Position numbers and translations under genes: made by a program
DNA from: an uncultured Acidimicrobiales bacterium
Lineage (GTDB): Bacteria > Actinomycetota > Acidimicrobiia > Acidimicrobiales > Aldehydirespiratoraceae
NCBI GenBank assembly: GCA_958296055.1
Contig: CATQHS010000001.1
Coordinates: 1 to 64,000, forward strand
DNA length: 64,000 nucleotides
Direction: 5' to 3'
Notes under the pieces: model-generated
Database searches by the model: none
Told to the model about the DNA's origin: nothing
What the model saw: the letters and a program-made list of their open reading frames with translations, nothing else
In this document: piece by piece, positions 23,975 through 32,688 of the stretch
How positions within the stretch are numbered: the first letter of the stretch is position 1
Layout of the letters: every line of letters starts with the position of its first letter

Positions 23975-24162
23975 TCGCCGCCCTTCTGTATGTAGCTCTT
24001 GACGAAGTCCTCGGCGTTGGCCTCCAGGACTTCGTCGATCTCGTCGAGCAGGTCGTCCAGCTCCGCCTTGATCTCGCCGCCCTGGCCCGGGGCGGTCGCC
24101 TCTTCGGTGCGGGGGGCCTGCTTCTCAGGAGCGGGTTTGCGAATCTGGGATCGTTCGGCCAC
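23971..24162 (-). CDS. pup: Prokaryotic ubiquitin-like protein Pup
   Basis: 63 residues, disordered N-terminal half with basic and polar residues, then the ARC/Mpa-binding helix [33 protein letters not shown]. It ends in Gly-Gly-Glu, so it is made ready for ligation and does not need deamidation of a C-terminal Gln. The GTG start is 64 bases after dop. The stop overlaps the prcB GTG (GTGA), which couples Pup and PrcB translation. Confidence 0.96.
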   Translation of the reverse strand: [63 protein letters not shown]

Positions 24163-24225
24163 GGCCGGTCACCTCTCCATTTCGGAAGTCACGGGGGATG
24201 TTCGCTGCACAGGCTGCGGGCGAGC

Positions 24226-25734
24226 CTAAGCGCCGAGCCGGCGCAGCAACTCGGCCACGGACGTGCAGTCGTCGAACAAGGTACCGACGTGGTCGCGGGT
24301 GCCGCGCATCGGCTCCATCATCGGGACCCGGCGCAGCGTGTCGGCCCCCGCGTCGAACACGATGGAGTCCCAGTTGGCCGCCACCACGTCGGAGGCGAAG
24401 CTCTGCAGGCACCGGCCCCGGAAGAAGGCCCGAGTGTCGGGGGGCGGGTCGCTGACCGCCCGGGCCGCCTCGGCGTCGTCGACGATCCTCTCCAGACCGA
24501 CCCGGCCGGCCAGCGACCGCTCCGGGCGCAGGTCGTGGTACTGGATGGCCATGGCCCGGAGGCGGTCGCTGGCCCATTCGAGCCCGTGGCGGCCGCGGTA
24601 GGCGTTCAGCAGGCGGTACTTGGCCACCCAGTCGAGCTGGTGGGCCAGCTCCATCGGGTCGTCCTCGAGCCCGGCCAGCACCGCCTCCCACCGGTCCAGA
24701 ACCTCGTAGGCGGCGTCGCCGCCGGTGTTGGCCGCGCCGTTGGCCTCGACGTACTTGCGGCAGCAGCCCAGCAGCTCCCACTGGACCTCCAGGGCGGTGA
24801 TGGTGCGGCCGTCGTCGAGCCGGAGCGGCTCGGACAGGGTCAGGTCCCGGCTGACCTGGCGCAGCGCCGCCACCGGCGCGGCGAAGCGCAGCTCCCGGGG
24901 CAGGGCGTCGTCCTCCACCAAGGCCAGGACGATCGCCGTGGTGCCGACCTTCAGGAAGGTGGCGGTCTGGGACATGTTGGCGTCGCCGACGATCACGTGG
25001 AGGCGGCGGTACTTGGCCGCGTCGGCGTGGGGCTCGTCCCGGGTGTTGACGATGGGGCGCTTCAGGGTGGTCTCCAAGCCGATCTCCTCCTCGAAGAAGT
25101 CGGCTCGCTGGGTGAGTTGGTAGGCGACGTCGTCGAGGCGCACTCCGGGGGCTTCGCTGCCCACCTTGCCCGCGCCGGTGTAGATCTGGCGGGTGACGAA
25201 GTGGGCGGTGGCCCAGGTGGCGATGCGGGAGAACGGGGTGGACCGGTCCACCAGGTAGTTCTCGTGGCAGCCGTAGCTGTTGCCCTTGCCGTCGGAGTTG
25301 TTCTTGTACAGCACGATGTCCTCGCCGTCGGGCAGCAGCGCCCGGGCCGCGTTCATGGAGGCCTGGGCGATCAGCTCGGCGGCCCGGTCGTAGACCACCG
25401 CGGTGCGGGCGTCGGCGCACTCGGGGCCGGACAGCTCGGGGTGGGCGTGATCGACGTAGTAGCGGGCCCCGTTGGTCAGCACCGCGTTCACCAGGTGGGT
25501 CTCCACCTCGGGGGCCATGGCCCCGGCCGGGGTGAAGCCCCGGGCGTCGTTGCCGGGGGACTCGTCGATGAAGTCCCACCCGACCGGGCCCGAGCCGGAG
25601 TCGGCCACGTGGTTGCAGCGGGCCAGATAGGCGTTTATCAGCAGGGAGGACGCGGCGATCGGGTTGGGCTCGTCGGCGCCGCGGTGGGCTATCCCGTACT
25701 CGGTCTCGATGCCCAGCGTCTTGGGGATGGCCAT
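24226..25734 (-). CDS. dop: Depupylase/deamidase Dop
   Basis: 502 residues, homologous to PafA. N-terminus KTLGIETEYGIAHRGADEPNPIAASSLLINAYL contains the Dop-loop region absent from PafA; YYVDHAHPELSGPE carries the catalytic Asp; [20 protein letters not shown] and HVIVGDANMSQTATFLKVG are shared family motifs. It removes Pup from substrates. Because this Pup already ends in Glu, its role here should be depupylation only. ATG 25734 has TAGGGT 7 bases upstream. Confidence 0.95.
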   Translation of the reverse strand: MAIPKTLGIETEYGIAHRGADEPNPIAASSLLINAYLARCNHVADSGSGPVGWDFIDESPGNDARGFTPAGAMAPEVETHLVNAVLTNGARYYVDHAHPELSGPECADARTAVVYDRAAELIAQASMNAARALLPDGEDIVLYKNNSDGKGNSYGCHENYLVDRSTPFSRIATWATAHFVTRQIYTGAGKVGSEAPGVRLDDVAYQLTQRADFFEEEIGLETTLKRPIVNTRDEPHADAAKYRRLHVIVGDANMSQTATFLKVGTTAIVLALVEDDALPRELRFAAPVAALRQVSRDLTLSEPLRLDDGRTITALEVQWELLGCCRKYVEANGAANTGGDAAYEVLDRWEAVLAGLEDDPMELAHQLDWVAKYRLLNAYRGRHGLEWASDRLRAMAIQYHDLRPERSLAGRVGLERIVDDAEAARAVSDPPPDTRAFFRGRCLQSFASDVVAANWDSIVFDAGADTLRRVPMMEPMRGTRDHVGTLFDDCTSVAELLRRLGA

Positions 25735-25741
25735 CGGCCGG

Positions 25742-25747
25742 ACCCTA
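25742..25747 (-). promoter_or_regulatory. Leaderless -10 box (TAGGGT) of dop
   Basis: TAGGGT on the minus strand, 7 bases before ATG 25734. It gives dop-pup-prcBA a promoter separate from the transporter operon upstream. Confidence 0.6.
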
Positions 25748-25792
25748 TCGTGGCCGGTCCGTCGCCACCGGCTTCACCGGGACCCGCCCCGG

Positions 25793-26581
25793 TCAGAGGA
25801 TCTGGGACAGGAACTGCTTGGTCCGGTCCTCGGCGGGGCTGGTGAAGAAGTGCTCGGGCGTGCCGGTCTCCACGATCTGGCCCTCCTCCATGAACACGAC
25901 CCGGTCGGCCACCTCCCGGGCGAAGCCCATCTCGTGGGTGACCACCATCATGGTCATGCCCGAGCGGGCCAGCCCCTTCATGACGTCGAGCACTTCCTTG
26001 ATCATCTCGGGGTCCAGGGCCGAGGTGGGCTCGTCGAAGAGCATGACCCGGGGGTCCATGGCCAGGGCCCGGGCGATGGCCACCCGCTGCTGCTGGCCGC
26101 CCGAGAGCTGGCCGGGGTACTTTTCGGCCTGCTCGGGGATCCCGACCCGCTCCAGCAGGGCCCGGGCCGCCGCCTCGGCCTCCCGGCGGGGCTTCTTGCG
26201 CACCCATATGGGGGCCAGGGTGATGTTGCCGAGCACGGTCAGGTGCGGAAACAGGTTGAACTGCTGGAAGACCATGCCCACCTCGGACCGGATCTGTTCG
26301 ATGTTGCGCAGGTCGTTGGTGAGCTCCACCCCGTCCACGACGATGCGGCCCTCCTGGTGGTGCTCCAAGTGGTTGATGCAGCGGATCCAGGTGGACTTGC
26401 CCGAGCCGGACGGCCCCAGCACCACCACCACCTCCCGCTCGGCGATGGTGGCCGTGATCCCGTCGAGGGCCTGGAAGTCGCCGAACCACTTGCTCACGCC
26501 CTCGCAGACGATCATGTCGGCCCTGGCGTGGGCCCCGGTGTCGGCGCCGGCGGCGCCGCCGGCGGTGTCGGCGGCGGTCAT
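25793..26581 (-). CDS. aapP: Polar amino-acid ABC transporter ATP-binding protein
   Basis: 262 residues. Walker [10 protein letters not shown]-loop FQQFNLF, ABC signature [16 protein letters not shown], Walker [14 protein letters not shown] and H-loop VVTHEMGFA are all present; [21 protein letters not shown] is typical of GlnQ/AapP. It drives import by the permease pair encoded upstream. The first 22 residues ([20 protein letters not shown]) are an unusual low-complexity extension. The start is reached from aapM through a 7-residue mini-ORF. Confidence 0.93.
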   Translation of the reverse strand: MTAADTAGGAAGADTGAHARADMIVCEGVSKWFGDFQALDGITATIAEREVVVVLGPSGSGKSTWIRCINHLEHHQEGRIVVDGVELTNDLRNIEQIRSEVGMVFQQFNLFPHLTVLGNITLAPIWVRKKPRREAEAAARALLERVGIPEQAEKYPGQLSGGQQQRVAIARALAMDPRVMLFDEPTSALDPEMIKEVLDVMKGLARSGMTMMVVTHEMGFAREVADRVVFMEEGQIVETGTPEHFFTSPAEDRTKQFLSQIL

Positions 26582-26601
26582 GGTTGCCCTCCCGCGGTCA
26601 T
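26578..26601 (-). other. Mini-ORF relay (MTAGGQP) between aapM and aapP
   Basis: ATG 26601 overlaps the aapM TGA and its TGA overlaps ATG 26581. Distance 20. ATGACCGC is identical at both starts. Confidence 0.65.
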
Positions 26602-28529
26602 CTCTCCCCCACCCCGAGCCGGCGCTCCAGGCGCTGGCTGTACTTCGACATGGAGAAGGCGAAGATCCAGTAGACGATGGACACGAACAGCAGGCCCTCC
26701 CGCTTCACCCCCAGGAACTCCGACTGGCTGGGGATGGCCCGGTTGGCCAGGAACAGGAAGTCGAAGATGCCGATGACGGCCAGCAGCGAGGTTTCCTTGA
26801 AGGTGGAGATGACCTGGCCCACCAGCGGCGGGATCGACACCCGCAGACCCTGGGGCAGCACGATGAACATGGTCCGCTGGACGGTGGTCAGCCCCACCGC
26901 GTCGGAGGCCTCGTACTGGCTGCGGCCCACGGCCTGCAGGCCGCCCCGCACGTTCTCGGCCAGGTAGGCGGCGGCGAACAGCGAGAAGCCCACCGTCACC
27001 GCGGCCACCGAGCCCAGCTCCATGTTTTGGGGCAGGAACAGGTTCAACATGTTGGCGAAGAAGAAGAGCACGGTGATGAGGGGGATGCCCCGCATCGCCT
27101 CTATGTAGGCGGTGGACAGCACCCTGAAGATGGGCAGCTTCGAGGTGCGGCCCAGCGCCAGCAGCACGCCCAAGGGGAACGAGAAGATCAGGGTGAAGAC
27201 GGCCACGAACAAGGTGACGCTGAACCCGCCCAGAAACTCCGAGGTCGGGGTGTTGAGGGTGGACTCGGTGTTGGCCATCGTCACCAGGTACTGGACCACG
27301 GTCATGGCCCCGGCCCAGCCCCAGACCAGGCGGAGCCGCTGGGCCCGCTCGCCGGTGAAGTTGGGGGCCAGCAGGGCGGCCAGGGCCAGCAGCAGGAACC
27401 CGAAGCGGGCCTTCTGGAGCATCGGGTACCAGCCCGCGAAGGCGGCCACCCAGTTGAACCCGGCGAAGGCCAGCAACCCCACCGCGATGACCCGGCCGAC
27501 CTCGCCTATCCCGGGCCGGGTCAGCCCGTAGAGCACGGCTCCGCCCCCGATCACGAAGCCGGCGGCCATGGGCAGGTCGGTGGACCAGACGTGGGCCCAG
27601 TCGATGGCCGGGTCCCGCAGCACCACCCAGAACAGGATGAAGGGGCTGAGCAGCCAGGCCAGGTTGACCAGAACCTTGAGGCGGCCCTCCGCCGGGGTGC
27701 CCCGGCCCTGCCGCCCGGCCGCCCAGCTCGCCATCAGCAGCAGCCACATGACGGTCCAGGGCAGCTTGGTGGACAGGGCCGCGGTGCGGTCCGGCTCGTA
27801 CACGAATTCGTTGCCGGTGAAGGCGTAGTGGCCCCACCGGTAGAGCCAGAGAGTGGCCACGACCACCCCCAGGGACCCGAAGACGAGCGGAATGGTCGGC
27901 ACGTAGGTGTGGCGCCGGCGCTCGTCCTCGAACCCGCGCCACAGGCCGGCCCCGACGCCGAACAGGACGGCGGCGGCCAGCCACCACCAGATGCGGTCGC
28001 CCATGGCCGCGCCGAACGACTGGCGGATCACCTCCCCGGCGGCGTCGCGCATCGGGTCGCCGTCGGGACCGGACACCGCCGACGGCTCGCGCAGCACGAC
28101 GCCGAGGGCGATGAGGCCGCCCGCGGTCATCGACCACATGGCCACCCGGGCCACCGGCACGCCCGACAGCCGGGCCCACAGGCCCAGCGACAGCCCGGAC
28201 AGGGCGACGACGATTCCCACCGACACCCAAACCCGGATGTACTGGTCCTCCGGGTAGGCCTGGGTGAACAGCAGGCGCAGGTTGACCCGCACCGCGTCCC
28301 AGTTGCGCTCCTCGCTGAAGGCGAAGTTCAGCAGGCCCCGCAGCCCGGCCAGGGCCACGACCGTGAACACCAGGGTCAGCACCGTGTTGAAGGGGCTCGA
28401 GAACAGGTTCTTGCGCAGCCACTCCCCTACCGGCAGGCTCGGCTCATCCGGCGGCGCCGAGTCGACCGCGGCGGTGAGGCTGAACCCCTCGGGGTCGTGG
28501 CGCTCGAGCCCGAAATGCGGATCAGCCAT
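26598..28529 (-). CDS. aapM: General L-amino-acid ABC transporter permease (AapM-like)
   Basis: 643 residues, longer than the roughly 380-430 of typical AapM because of extra membrane segments and loops in the first half. The C-terminal HisM-type permease domain has [28 protein letters not shown] and the EAA loop [32 protein letters not shown], which contacts the ATPase. It pairs with AapQ in the membrane. ATG 28529 follows a 31-residue mini-ORF by 1 base. Confidence 0.88.
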   Translation of the reverse strand: MADPHFGLERHDPEGFSLTAAVDSAPPDEPSLPVGEWLRKNLFSSPFNTVLTLVFTVVALAGLRGLLNFAFSEERNWDAVRVNLRLLFTQAYPEDQYIRVWVSVGIVVALSGLSLGLWARLSGVPVARVAMWSMTAGGLIALGVVLREPSAVSGPDGDPMRDAAGEVIRQSFGAAMGDRIWWWLAAAVLFGVGAGLWRGFEDERRRHTYVPTIPLVFGSLGVVVATLWLYRWGHYAFTGNEFVYEPDRTAALSTKLPWTVMWLLLMASWAAGRQGRGTPAEGRLKVLVNLAWLLSPFILFWVVLRDPAIDWAHVWSTDLPMAAGFVIGGGAVLYGLTRPGIGEVGRVIAVGLLAFAGFNWVAAFAGWYPMLQKARFGFLLLALAALLAPNFTGERAQRLRLVWGWAGAMTVVQYLVTMANTESTLNTPTSEFLGGFSVTLFVAVFTLIFSFPLGVLLALGRTSKLPIFRVLSTAYIEAMRGIPLITVLFFFANMLNLFLPQNMELGSVAAVTVGFSLFAAAYLAENVRGGLQAVGRSQYEASDAVGLTTVQRTMFIVLPQGLRVSIPPLVGQVISTFKETSLLAVIGIFDFLFLANRAIPSQSEFLGVKREGLLFVSIVYWIFAFSMSKYSQRLERRLGVGER

Positions 28530-28530
28530 C

Positions 28531-28626
28531 TCAGCTCCCCGCCGTCGCCGCGCTGGGCTGGCTCTGTAGTTCGAGCCCCATCAACGCCGCCGCCGCGCTG
28601 GGCCGGCTCTGTGGTTCAAGCCCCAT
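28531..28626 (-). other. 31-codon duplicated mini-ORF between aapQ and aapM
   Basis: ATG 28626 overlaps the aapQ TGA (TGATG). The peptide is two similar 15-16 residue units, each starting MGLE.QS.PSAA, encoded by a 45-bp tandem duplication (28536-28626). It ends in TGA one base before the aapM ATG. Confidence 0.7.
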
Positions 28627-30161
28627 CAGCGCTCCACCAGCCTCAGGCGGACGTTGAAGAAGTTGACGATCGCGGAGATGGACAGCGAGCAGGCCAGGTA
28701 GAACAGCATCCAGATCGAGAAGATCTCGATCGACTTGCCGGTCTGGGAGAACAGCGTCTGGCCCACCTGCACCAGGTCGCTGTAGCCGACGGCGATGGCC
28801 AGCGAGGTGTTCTTGGTCAGGTTCAGGTACTGGTTTCCCAGGGGCGGCATGATGATCCGGAAGGCCTGGGGCAGGATGACCCGGCGCAGCATGGTCACCC
28901 GGCGGAGGCCGACGGCCTGGGCCGCCTCGGTCTGACCCCGGGGCACGGCCAGGATGCCGCCGCGGACTATCTCGGCGATGAAGGCGGCCGTGTAGAGGAC
29001 CACGCCGAAGTACACCGCGGCCATGCCCTGGGTGAAGTTGAGCCCGGCCGGGCCGTAGTTGGGGAAGTTGCCGAGCTTTTGGATGTCGGGCCGATGGCCG
29101 TCGATGGGCGGGCCGCTTCGGCCGTTGCCGAACTTGTCGCTCACCACCTCGAACAGATCCCGGCCCGAGTTGACCACCCAGCTCGCCAGCCCGGGCCAGA
29201 CCACGAAGACGGTGACGATGACGAGGCCGGCGCCGACGCCGGCGAAGATCATCCTGAAGTAGTCGTCGTCGGTCAGCTTGGCCAGGCCGGCCGGGGTGCG
29301 GTGAGAGTCGACGAAGCGCTTGATCCACCATCCGGCCGCGGCCAGCGCGCCCAGCGAGATGGCCGCTTGGACCGCCCCGGGCGGCACCGCCCCCACCGCG
29401 TCGGCCACGACGGCGAAGACGGGGCCCAGCCACCCGAAGACGGGGTGGAGCCACCAGCCGGCCATCCCGAAGGCGGCCACCACCGCTAGCAGCCACAGCA
29501 CCGGGTAGGCGTCGCGACCGGTGAGCTCCTGGCTGCGCCGCCGCCGCCGGGCCACGTACCGCCCGACCACCGCCCCGATGCCCAAAAAGACCAGCCACTG
29601 GTAGAAGCCGTCGCCGGGGAAGACCCGGGGGACCGACAGGCCCTTGTTGGAGAGGTGGATCCAGCCGTGGATCGGGCCCTGGTCCTCGACCGCCCGGGGC
29701 AGCGCGGCGATCACCGCGAAGATGAGGAATATCTGCACCAGCAGCGGGACGTTGCGCACCAGCTCGATGTAGAGGCTGGAGAGCTTGGACACGATCCAGT
29801 TGCCCGACAGCCGGCCCACGCCGACGATCACCCCCAGCGCGGTGGCCGCCATGATCCCGGCGATGGCCAGCCGGATGGTGTTGACCATGCCCACCCACAG
29901 GGCCCGGCCCCCGGTGGCGGGGTCGGTGTCGATCCCCTCGGACAGGTCGAGGCCCGGGTTGACCCCCAAGAATTCGTACCCGGTGGAGATGTTCTTGGCC
30001 GCTAGCTCCTGCCCGGCCCGGGTGGTCAAGAAGAACAGGGCCGCCAGCACCAGCAGCAGCGTCGCCACCTGGGTGAGCCACTTGACGACGACCGCGTCGC
30101 GATAGAACGGCGGGCGCTGGGACTGCGTGGCCGCGAGCGTCGGGCTCGAGCTGTCAGACAC
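28626..30161 (-). CDS. aapQ: General L-amino-acid ABC transporter permease (AapQ-like)
   Basis: 511 residues. Several hydrophobic segments at the N-terminus (VKWLTQVATLLLVLAALFFL and IRLAIAGIMAATALGVIVGVGRLSGNW). The EAA loop QAVGLRRVTMLRRVILPQAFRIIMPPLGNQYLNLTKNTSLA is close to the family consensus. A large mid-protein periplasmic or cytoplasmic insertion distinguishes it from short HisQ/GlnP permeases, as in AapQ. ATG 30161 lies 101 bases after aapJ, with a strong hairpin in between. Confidence 0.88.
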   Translation of the reverse strand: MSDSSSPTLAATQSQRPPFYRDAVVVKWLTQVATLLLVLAALFFLTTRAGQELAAKNISTGYEFLGVNPGLDLSEGIDTDPATGGRALWVGMVNTIRLAIAGIMAATALGVIVGVGRLSGNWIVSKLSSLYIELVRNVPLLVQIFLIFAVIAALPRAVEDQGPIHGWIHLSNKGLSVPRVFPGDGFYQWLVFLGIGAVVGRYVARRRRRSQELTGRDAYPVLWLLAVVAAFGMAGWWLHPVFGWLGPVFAVVADAVGAVPPGAVQAAISLGALAAAGWWIKRFVDSHRTPAGLAKLTDDDYFRMIFAGVGAGLVIVTVFVVWPGLASWVVNSGRDLFEVVSDKFGNGRSGPPIDGHRPDIQKLGNFPNYGPAGLNFTQGMAAVYFGVVLYTAAFIAEIVRGGILAVPRGQTEAAQAVGLRRVTMLRRVILPQAFRIIMPPLGNQYLNLTKNTSLAIAVGYSDLVQVGQTLFSQTGKSIEIFSIWMLFYLACSLSISAIVNFFNVRLRLVER

Positions 30162-30185
30162 TCGGCGTCCCCCGGATCTCCCGGT

Positions 30186-30223
30186 CGGGCGGCGGCCCGG
30201 GGAAGCCCCCGGGCCGCCGCCCG
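30186..30223 (-). terminator. 17-bp perfect hairpin between binding-protein and permease genes
   Basis: Arms 30186-30202 and 30207-30223 are perfectly complementary with a 4-base loop. No T run follows. It fits an attenuator or RNA-stabilising hairpin that leaves the binding-protein mRNA in excess over permease mRNA, a common arrangement in ABC operons. Confidence 0.75.
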
Positions 30224-30262
30224 ATGCCGGTCAGTTCTGGTGCGGGCGGGACCGGGCCCCGA

Positions 30263-31402
30263 TCAGCGGGCCGGCGGCGCGTAGATGAGGCCGCCGTCCT
30301 GCCAGCCGGCGTTGGCCGAACCCTCTCGGGTGAGGCCCACCGGCCCCAGGTTGCGCTCGTAGATGTCGTTGTAGTTGCCGACCTGCTTGATGACCTGCAT
30401 GAAGGCGTCGGCGTCTAGGCCCATGACGGACTGGAGCTCGCCCTCGCCGCCGAGCAGGCGGCCCGCCTCGGCGTCGGGCGGGTTGGCGGCCATGGCGTCC
30501 ACGTTGGCCAGGGTGATGCCCTTCTCGTCGGCGATGATGGTGGCGTAGACGGCCCAGTTGACCACGTCGGCGAAGGCCGAGTCGTTCTGGCCGTAGGTCG
30601 GGCCCAGGGGCTCCTTGGAGATGGGGGTGGCCGGGAAGATCACCCAATCCTGATCGTCGGGCTCCTGGTTGGCCTTGCGGCCCACCAGCCCCGAGCCGTC
30701 GGTGGTGATGATGTCGCAGGCGCCGCTGATGAAGTTGTCGGTGACGATGTCGAAGTCCTCGAAGGTGTTGAGGGTGATGTCCACCCCCGCCGCTTCGGAC
30801 GCGTCGGCGATGTTCTTCTCAGTGGTGGTGCCGGCGTTGGTGCACACCACCGCGCCGGCTATGTCGCTTACGCCTGAAGAGTTGGAGTACCCGTCGGAGA
30901 CCCGGGCCATGAGCTGCTGGCCGTCGTAGTAGGTGGTGGGGCCGAAGTCCATGCCCACGTCGGTGTCGCGGGACTGGGTCCAAGTGGTGTTGCGCATGAG
31001 CAGGTCCACCTGGCCGGTCTGCACCGCGGTGAAGCGCTCGGCCGCGGTGAGCGGCACGAAGTTCACCGCGTCAGCGTCGCCGAAGATGGCCGCCGCCACC
31101 ACCCGGCAGTAGTCGGCGTCGAAGCCCTGCTGGGAGCCGTCGGGCTGGGTCATGGAGAAGGCGACGGCCGCGCCGGACACGCCGCAGTTCAGCGTCCCGC
31201 GGTTCTGGATCGTGCCCAACAGGTCGCCGCCCTGGGTGGTCTCGACGGTGTCGGTGGCCGGCTCGGGCGCAGCAGCGGCAGCGGTGGTGGTGGCGACGGG
31301 CTCGGCCGCCGGATCATCGCCGTCGTCTCCGCCGCAGGCCGCCGCTACCAACGTGACGGTGAGCAGCGCGGCTACCAACCGCAGAATGCTCGTCTTGGTC
31401 AT
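30263..31402 (-). CDS. aapJ: Amino-acid ABC transporter substrate-binding lipoprotein (second copy)
   Basis: 379 residues. Lipoprotein signal TSILRLVAALLTVTLVAAAC with lipobox VAAAC. The mature protein has the AapJ pattern: NRGTLNCGVSGAAVAFSMTQPDGSQQGFDADYCRVVAAAIFGD, VDLLMRNTTWTQSRD, GMDFGPTTYYDGQQLMA and IFPATPISKEPLGPTY. It captures a range of L-amino acids outside the membrane. About 75 percent identical over long stretches to the next gene. ATG 31402 is preceded by GAGGAGGA. Confidence 0.92.
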   Translation of the reverse strand: MTKTSILRLVAALLTVTLVAAACGGDDGDDPAAEPVATTTAAAAAPEPATDTVETTQGGDLLGTIQNRGTLNCGVSGAAVAFSMTQPDGSQQGFDADYCRVVAAAIFGDADAVNFVPLTAAERFTAVQTGQVDLLMRNTTWTQSRDTDVGMDFGPTTYYDGQQLMARVSDGYSNSSGVSDIAGAVVCTNAGTTTEKNIADASEAAGVDITLNTFEDFDIVTDNFISGACDIITTDGSGLVGRKANQEPDDQDWVIFPATPISKEPLGPTYGQNDSAFADVVNWAVYATIIADEKGITLANVDAMAANPPDAEAGRLLGGEGELQSVMGLDADAFMQVIKQVGNYNDIYERNLGPVGLTREGSANAGWQDGGLIYAPPAR

Positions 31403-31556
31403 TGCTCGGTTCCTCCTCGGATATCGCTCGGTCTCGAGCGGGGAGTGACGCCCGGTTGTCTGTGTAATGGGTACGTCAGCCCGGCGGCGAAGTCTAACAG
31501 CCGGCGGCGCGTGTAGCCAGTGGGCCTGCCCGTTGGATATCCAGCGGTGCGGATGT
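31403..31556 (-). repeat. Spacer with decayed copies of a binding-protein 3' end
   Basis: Between the two binding-protein genes, segments resembling the end of aapJ (CGC.CCGCCGGC...TAGAC) recur two or three times. An inverted repeat GCTCGGTCTCGAGC lies at 31426-31439 just before the ribosome site of the downstream gene. Confidence 0.45.
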
Positions 31557-32678
31557 CTAGCGGGCCGGCGGTGCGTATATCAGGCCACCGTCGAGCCAGC
31601 TCGCGTTGGCCGAGCCGGCCCGGACGAGCCCGACGGGAACCAGATGGCGCTCCCATATGTCGTTGTAGTTGCCGACCTGCTTGATGGCCTGGAAGAAGGC
31701 GTCGGGGTCCAGGCCCATGGCTGACTGGAGCTCGCCCTCGCCGCCGAGCAGGCGGGCGGTCTCGGCGTCGGGCGGGTTGGCGGCCATGGCGTCCACGTTG
31801 GCCTGGGTGATGCCTTTTTCGTCGGCGGTGATGGTGGCGTAGACGGCCCAGTTGACCGCGTCGGCGAAGGCCGAGTCGTTCTGGATGTACATGGGGCCCA
31901 GGGGCTCCTTGGAGATGGGGGCGGCCGGGAAGATCACCCACTCTTGGTCGTCCGGCTGCATGGTGTTGCGCCGCCCCACCAGCCCCGAGCCGTCGGTGGT
32001 GAGCACGTCGCAGGCGCCGTCGATGAAGTTCTGGGTGACGATGTCGAGATCTTGGAAGGTGTTGAGGGTGATGGTCACCCCGGCGTCAGCGGCCGCGTCG
32101 GCGATGTTCTTCTCGGTGGTGGTGCCGGCGTTGGCGCACACCACCGCGCCGTCTAGGTCGGCCACGGTGGAGGCGGCCGAGTAGCCGTCGGCGGTCCGGG
32201 CCATGAGCTGCTGGCCGTCGTAGTAGGTGACCGGGCCGAAGTCCATGCCCACGTCGGTGTCGCGGGACTGGGTGTGGGTGCTGTTGCGCATGAGCAGGTC
32301 CACCTCGCCGGTCTGCACGGCCACGAACCGCTCGGCTGCGGTAAGCGGCACGAAGTTCACCGCGCCGGCGTTGCCGAGGACGGCCGCCGCCACCACCCGG
32401 CAGTAGTCGGCGTCGAACCCCTTCTGAGAGCCGTCGGGCCGGGTCTCGGAGAAGGCGACGGCCACTCCGGACACGCCGCAGTTCAGCACCCCGCGGCTCT
32501 GGACGGCGCCCAGCAGGCCGCCGCCCCCGACGGCCTCGACGGTGTCGACGGGGGCCGCGGTGGTTTCGACCGGGGCGCCGTCGCCGCCGGCCTGCTCCTC
32601 GCCCTCGTCGCCGGCGCAGGCCGCGGCGGTCAGCGCGACGGCGGCCAGCACCGCCGCGGCGATTATCGGCCGGCCCAC
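31557..32678 (-). CDS. aapJ: Amino-acid ABC transporter substrate-binding lipoprotein (first copy)
   Basis: 373 residues, a close paralogue of the next gene. Signal with lipobox (VLAAVALTAAAC). Same motifs: SRGVLNCGVSGVAVAFSETRPDGSQKGFDADYCRVVAAAVLGN, VDLLMRNSTHTQSRD and GMDFGPVTYYDGQQLMA. GTG 32678 lies 10 bases after the mpa stop, so mpa and the transporter can be co-transcribed. Differences from the copy downstream fall partly in the mid-protein lobe, which may alter substrate preference. Confidence 0.92.
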   Translation of the reverse strand: MGRPIIAAAVLAAVALTAAACAGDEGEEQAGGDGAPVETTAAPVDTVEAVGGGGLLGAVQSRGVLNCGVSGVAVAFSETRPDGSQKGFDADYCRVVAAAVLGNAGAVNFVPLTAAERFVAVQTGEVDLLMRNSTHTQSRDTDVGMDFGPVTYYDGQQLMARTADGYSAASTVADLDGAVVCANAGTTTEKNIADAAADAGVTITLNTFQDLDIVTQNFIDGACDVLTTDGSGLVGRRNTMQPDDQEWVIFPAAPISKEPLGPMYIQNDSAFADAVNWAVYATITADEKGITQANVDAMAANPPDAETARLLGGEGELQSAMGLDPDAFFQAIKQVGNYNDIWERHLVPVGLVRAGSANASWLDGGLIYAPPAR

Positions 32679-32688
32679 GCCAATCGCC

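Noticed and set aside
25818..29489. 1223-codon plus-strand frame opposite the transporter genes
   Set aside because: Antisense by-product of high GC; the minus strand encodes clear ABC transporter proteins.
30186..30223. Hairpin as a full intrinsic terminator
   Set aside because: No T run follows and essential permease genes lie downstream in the same operon.
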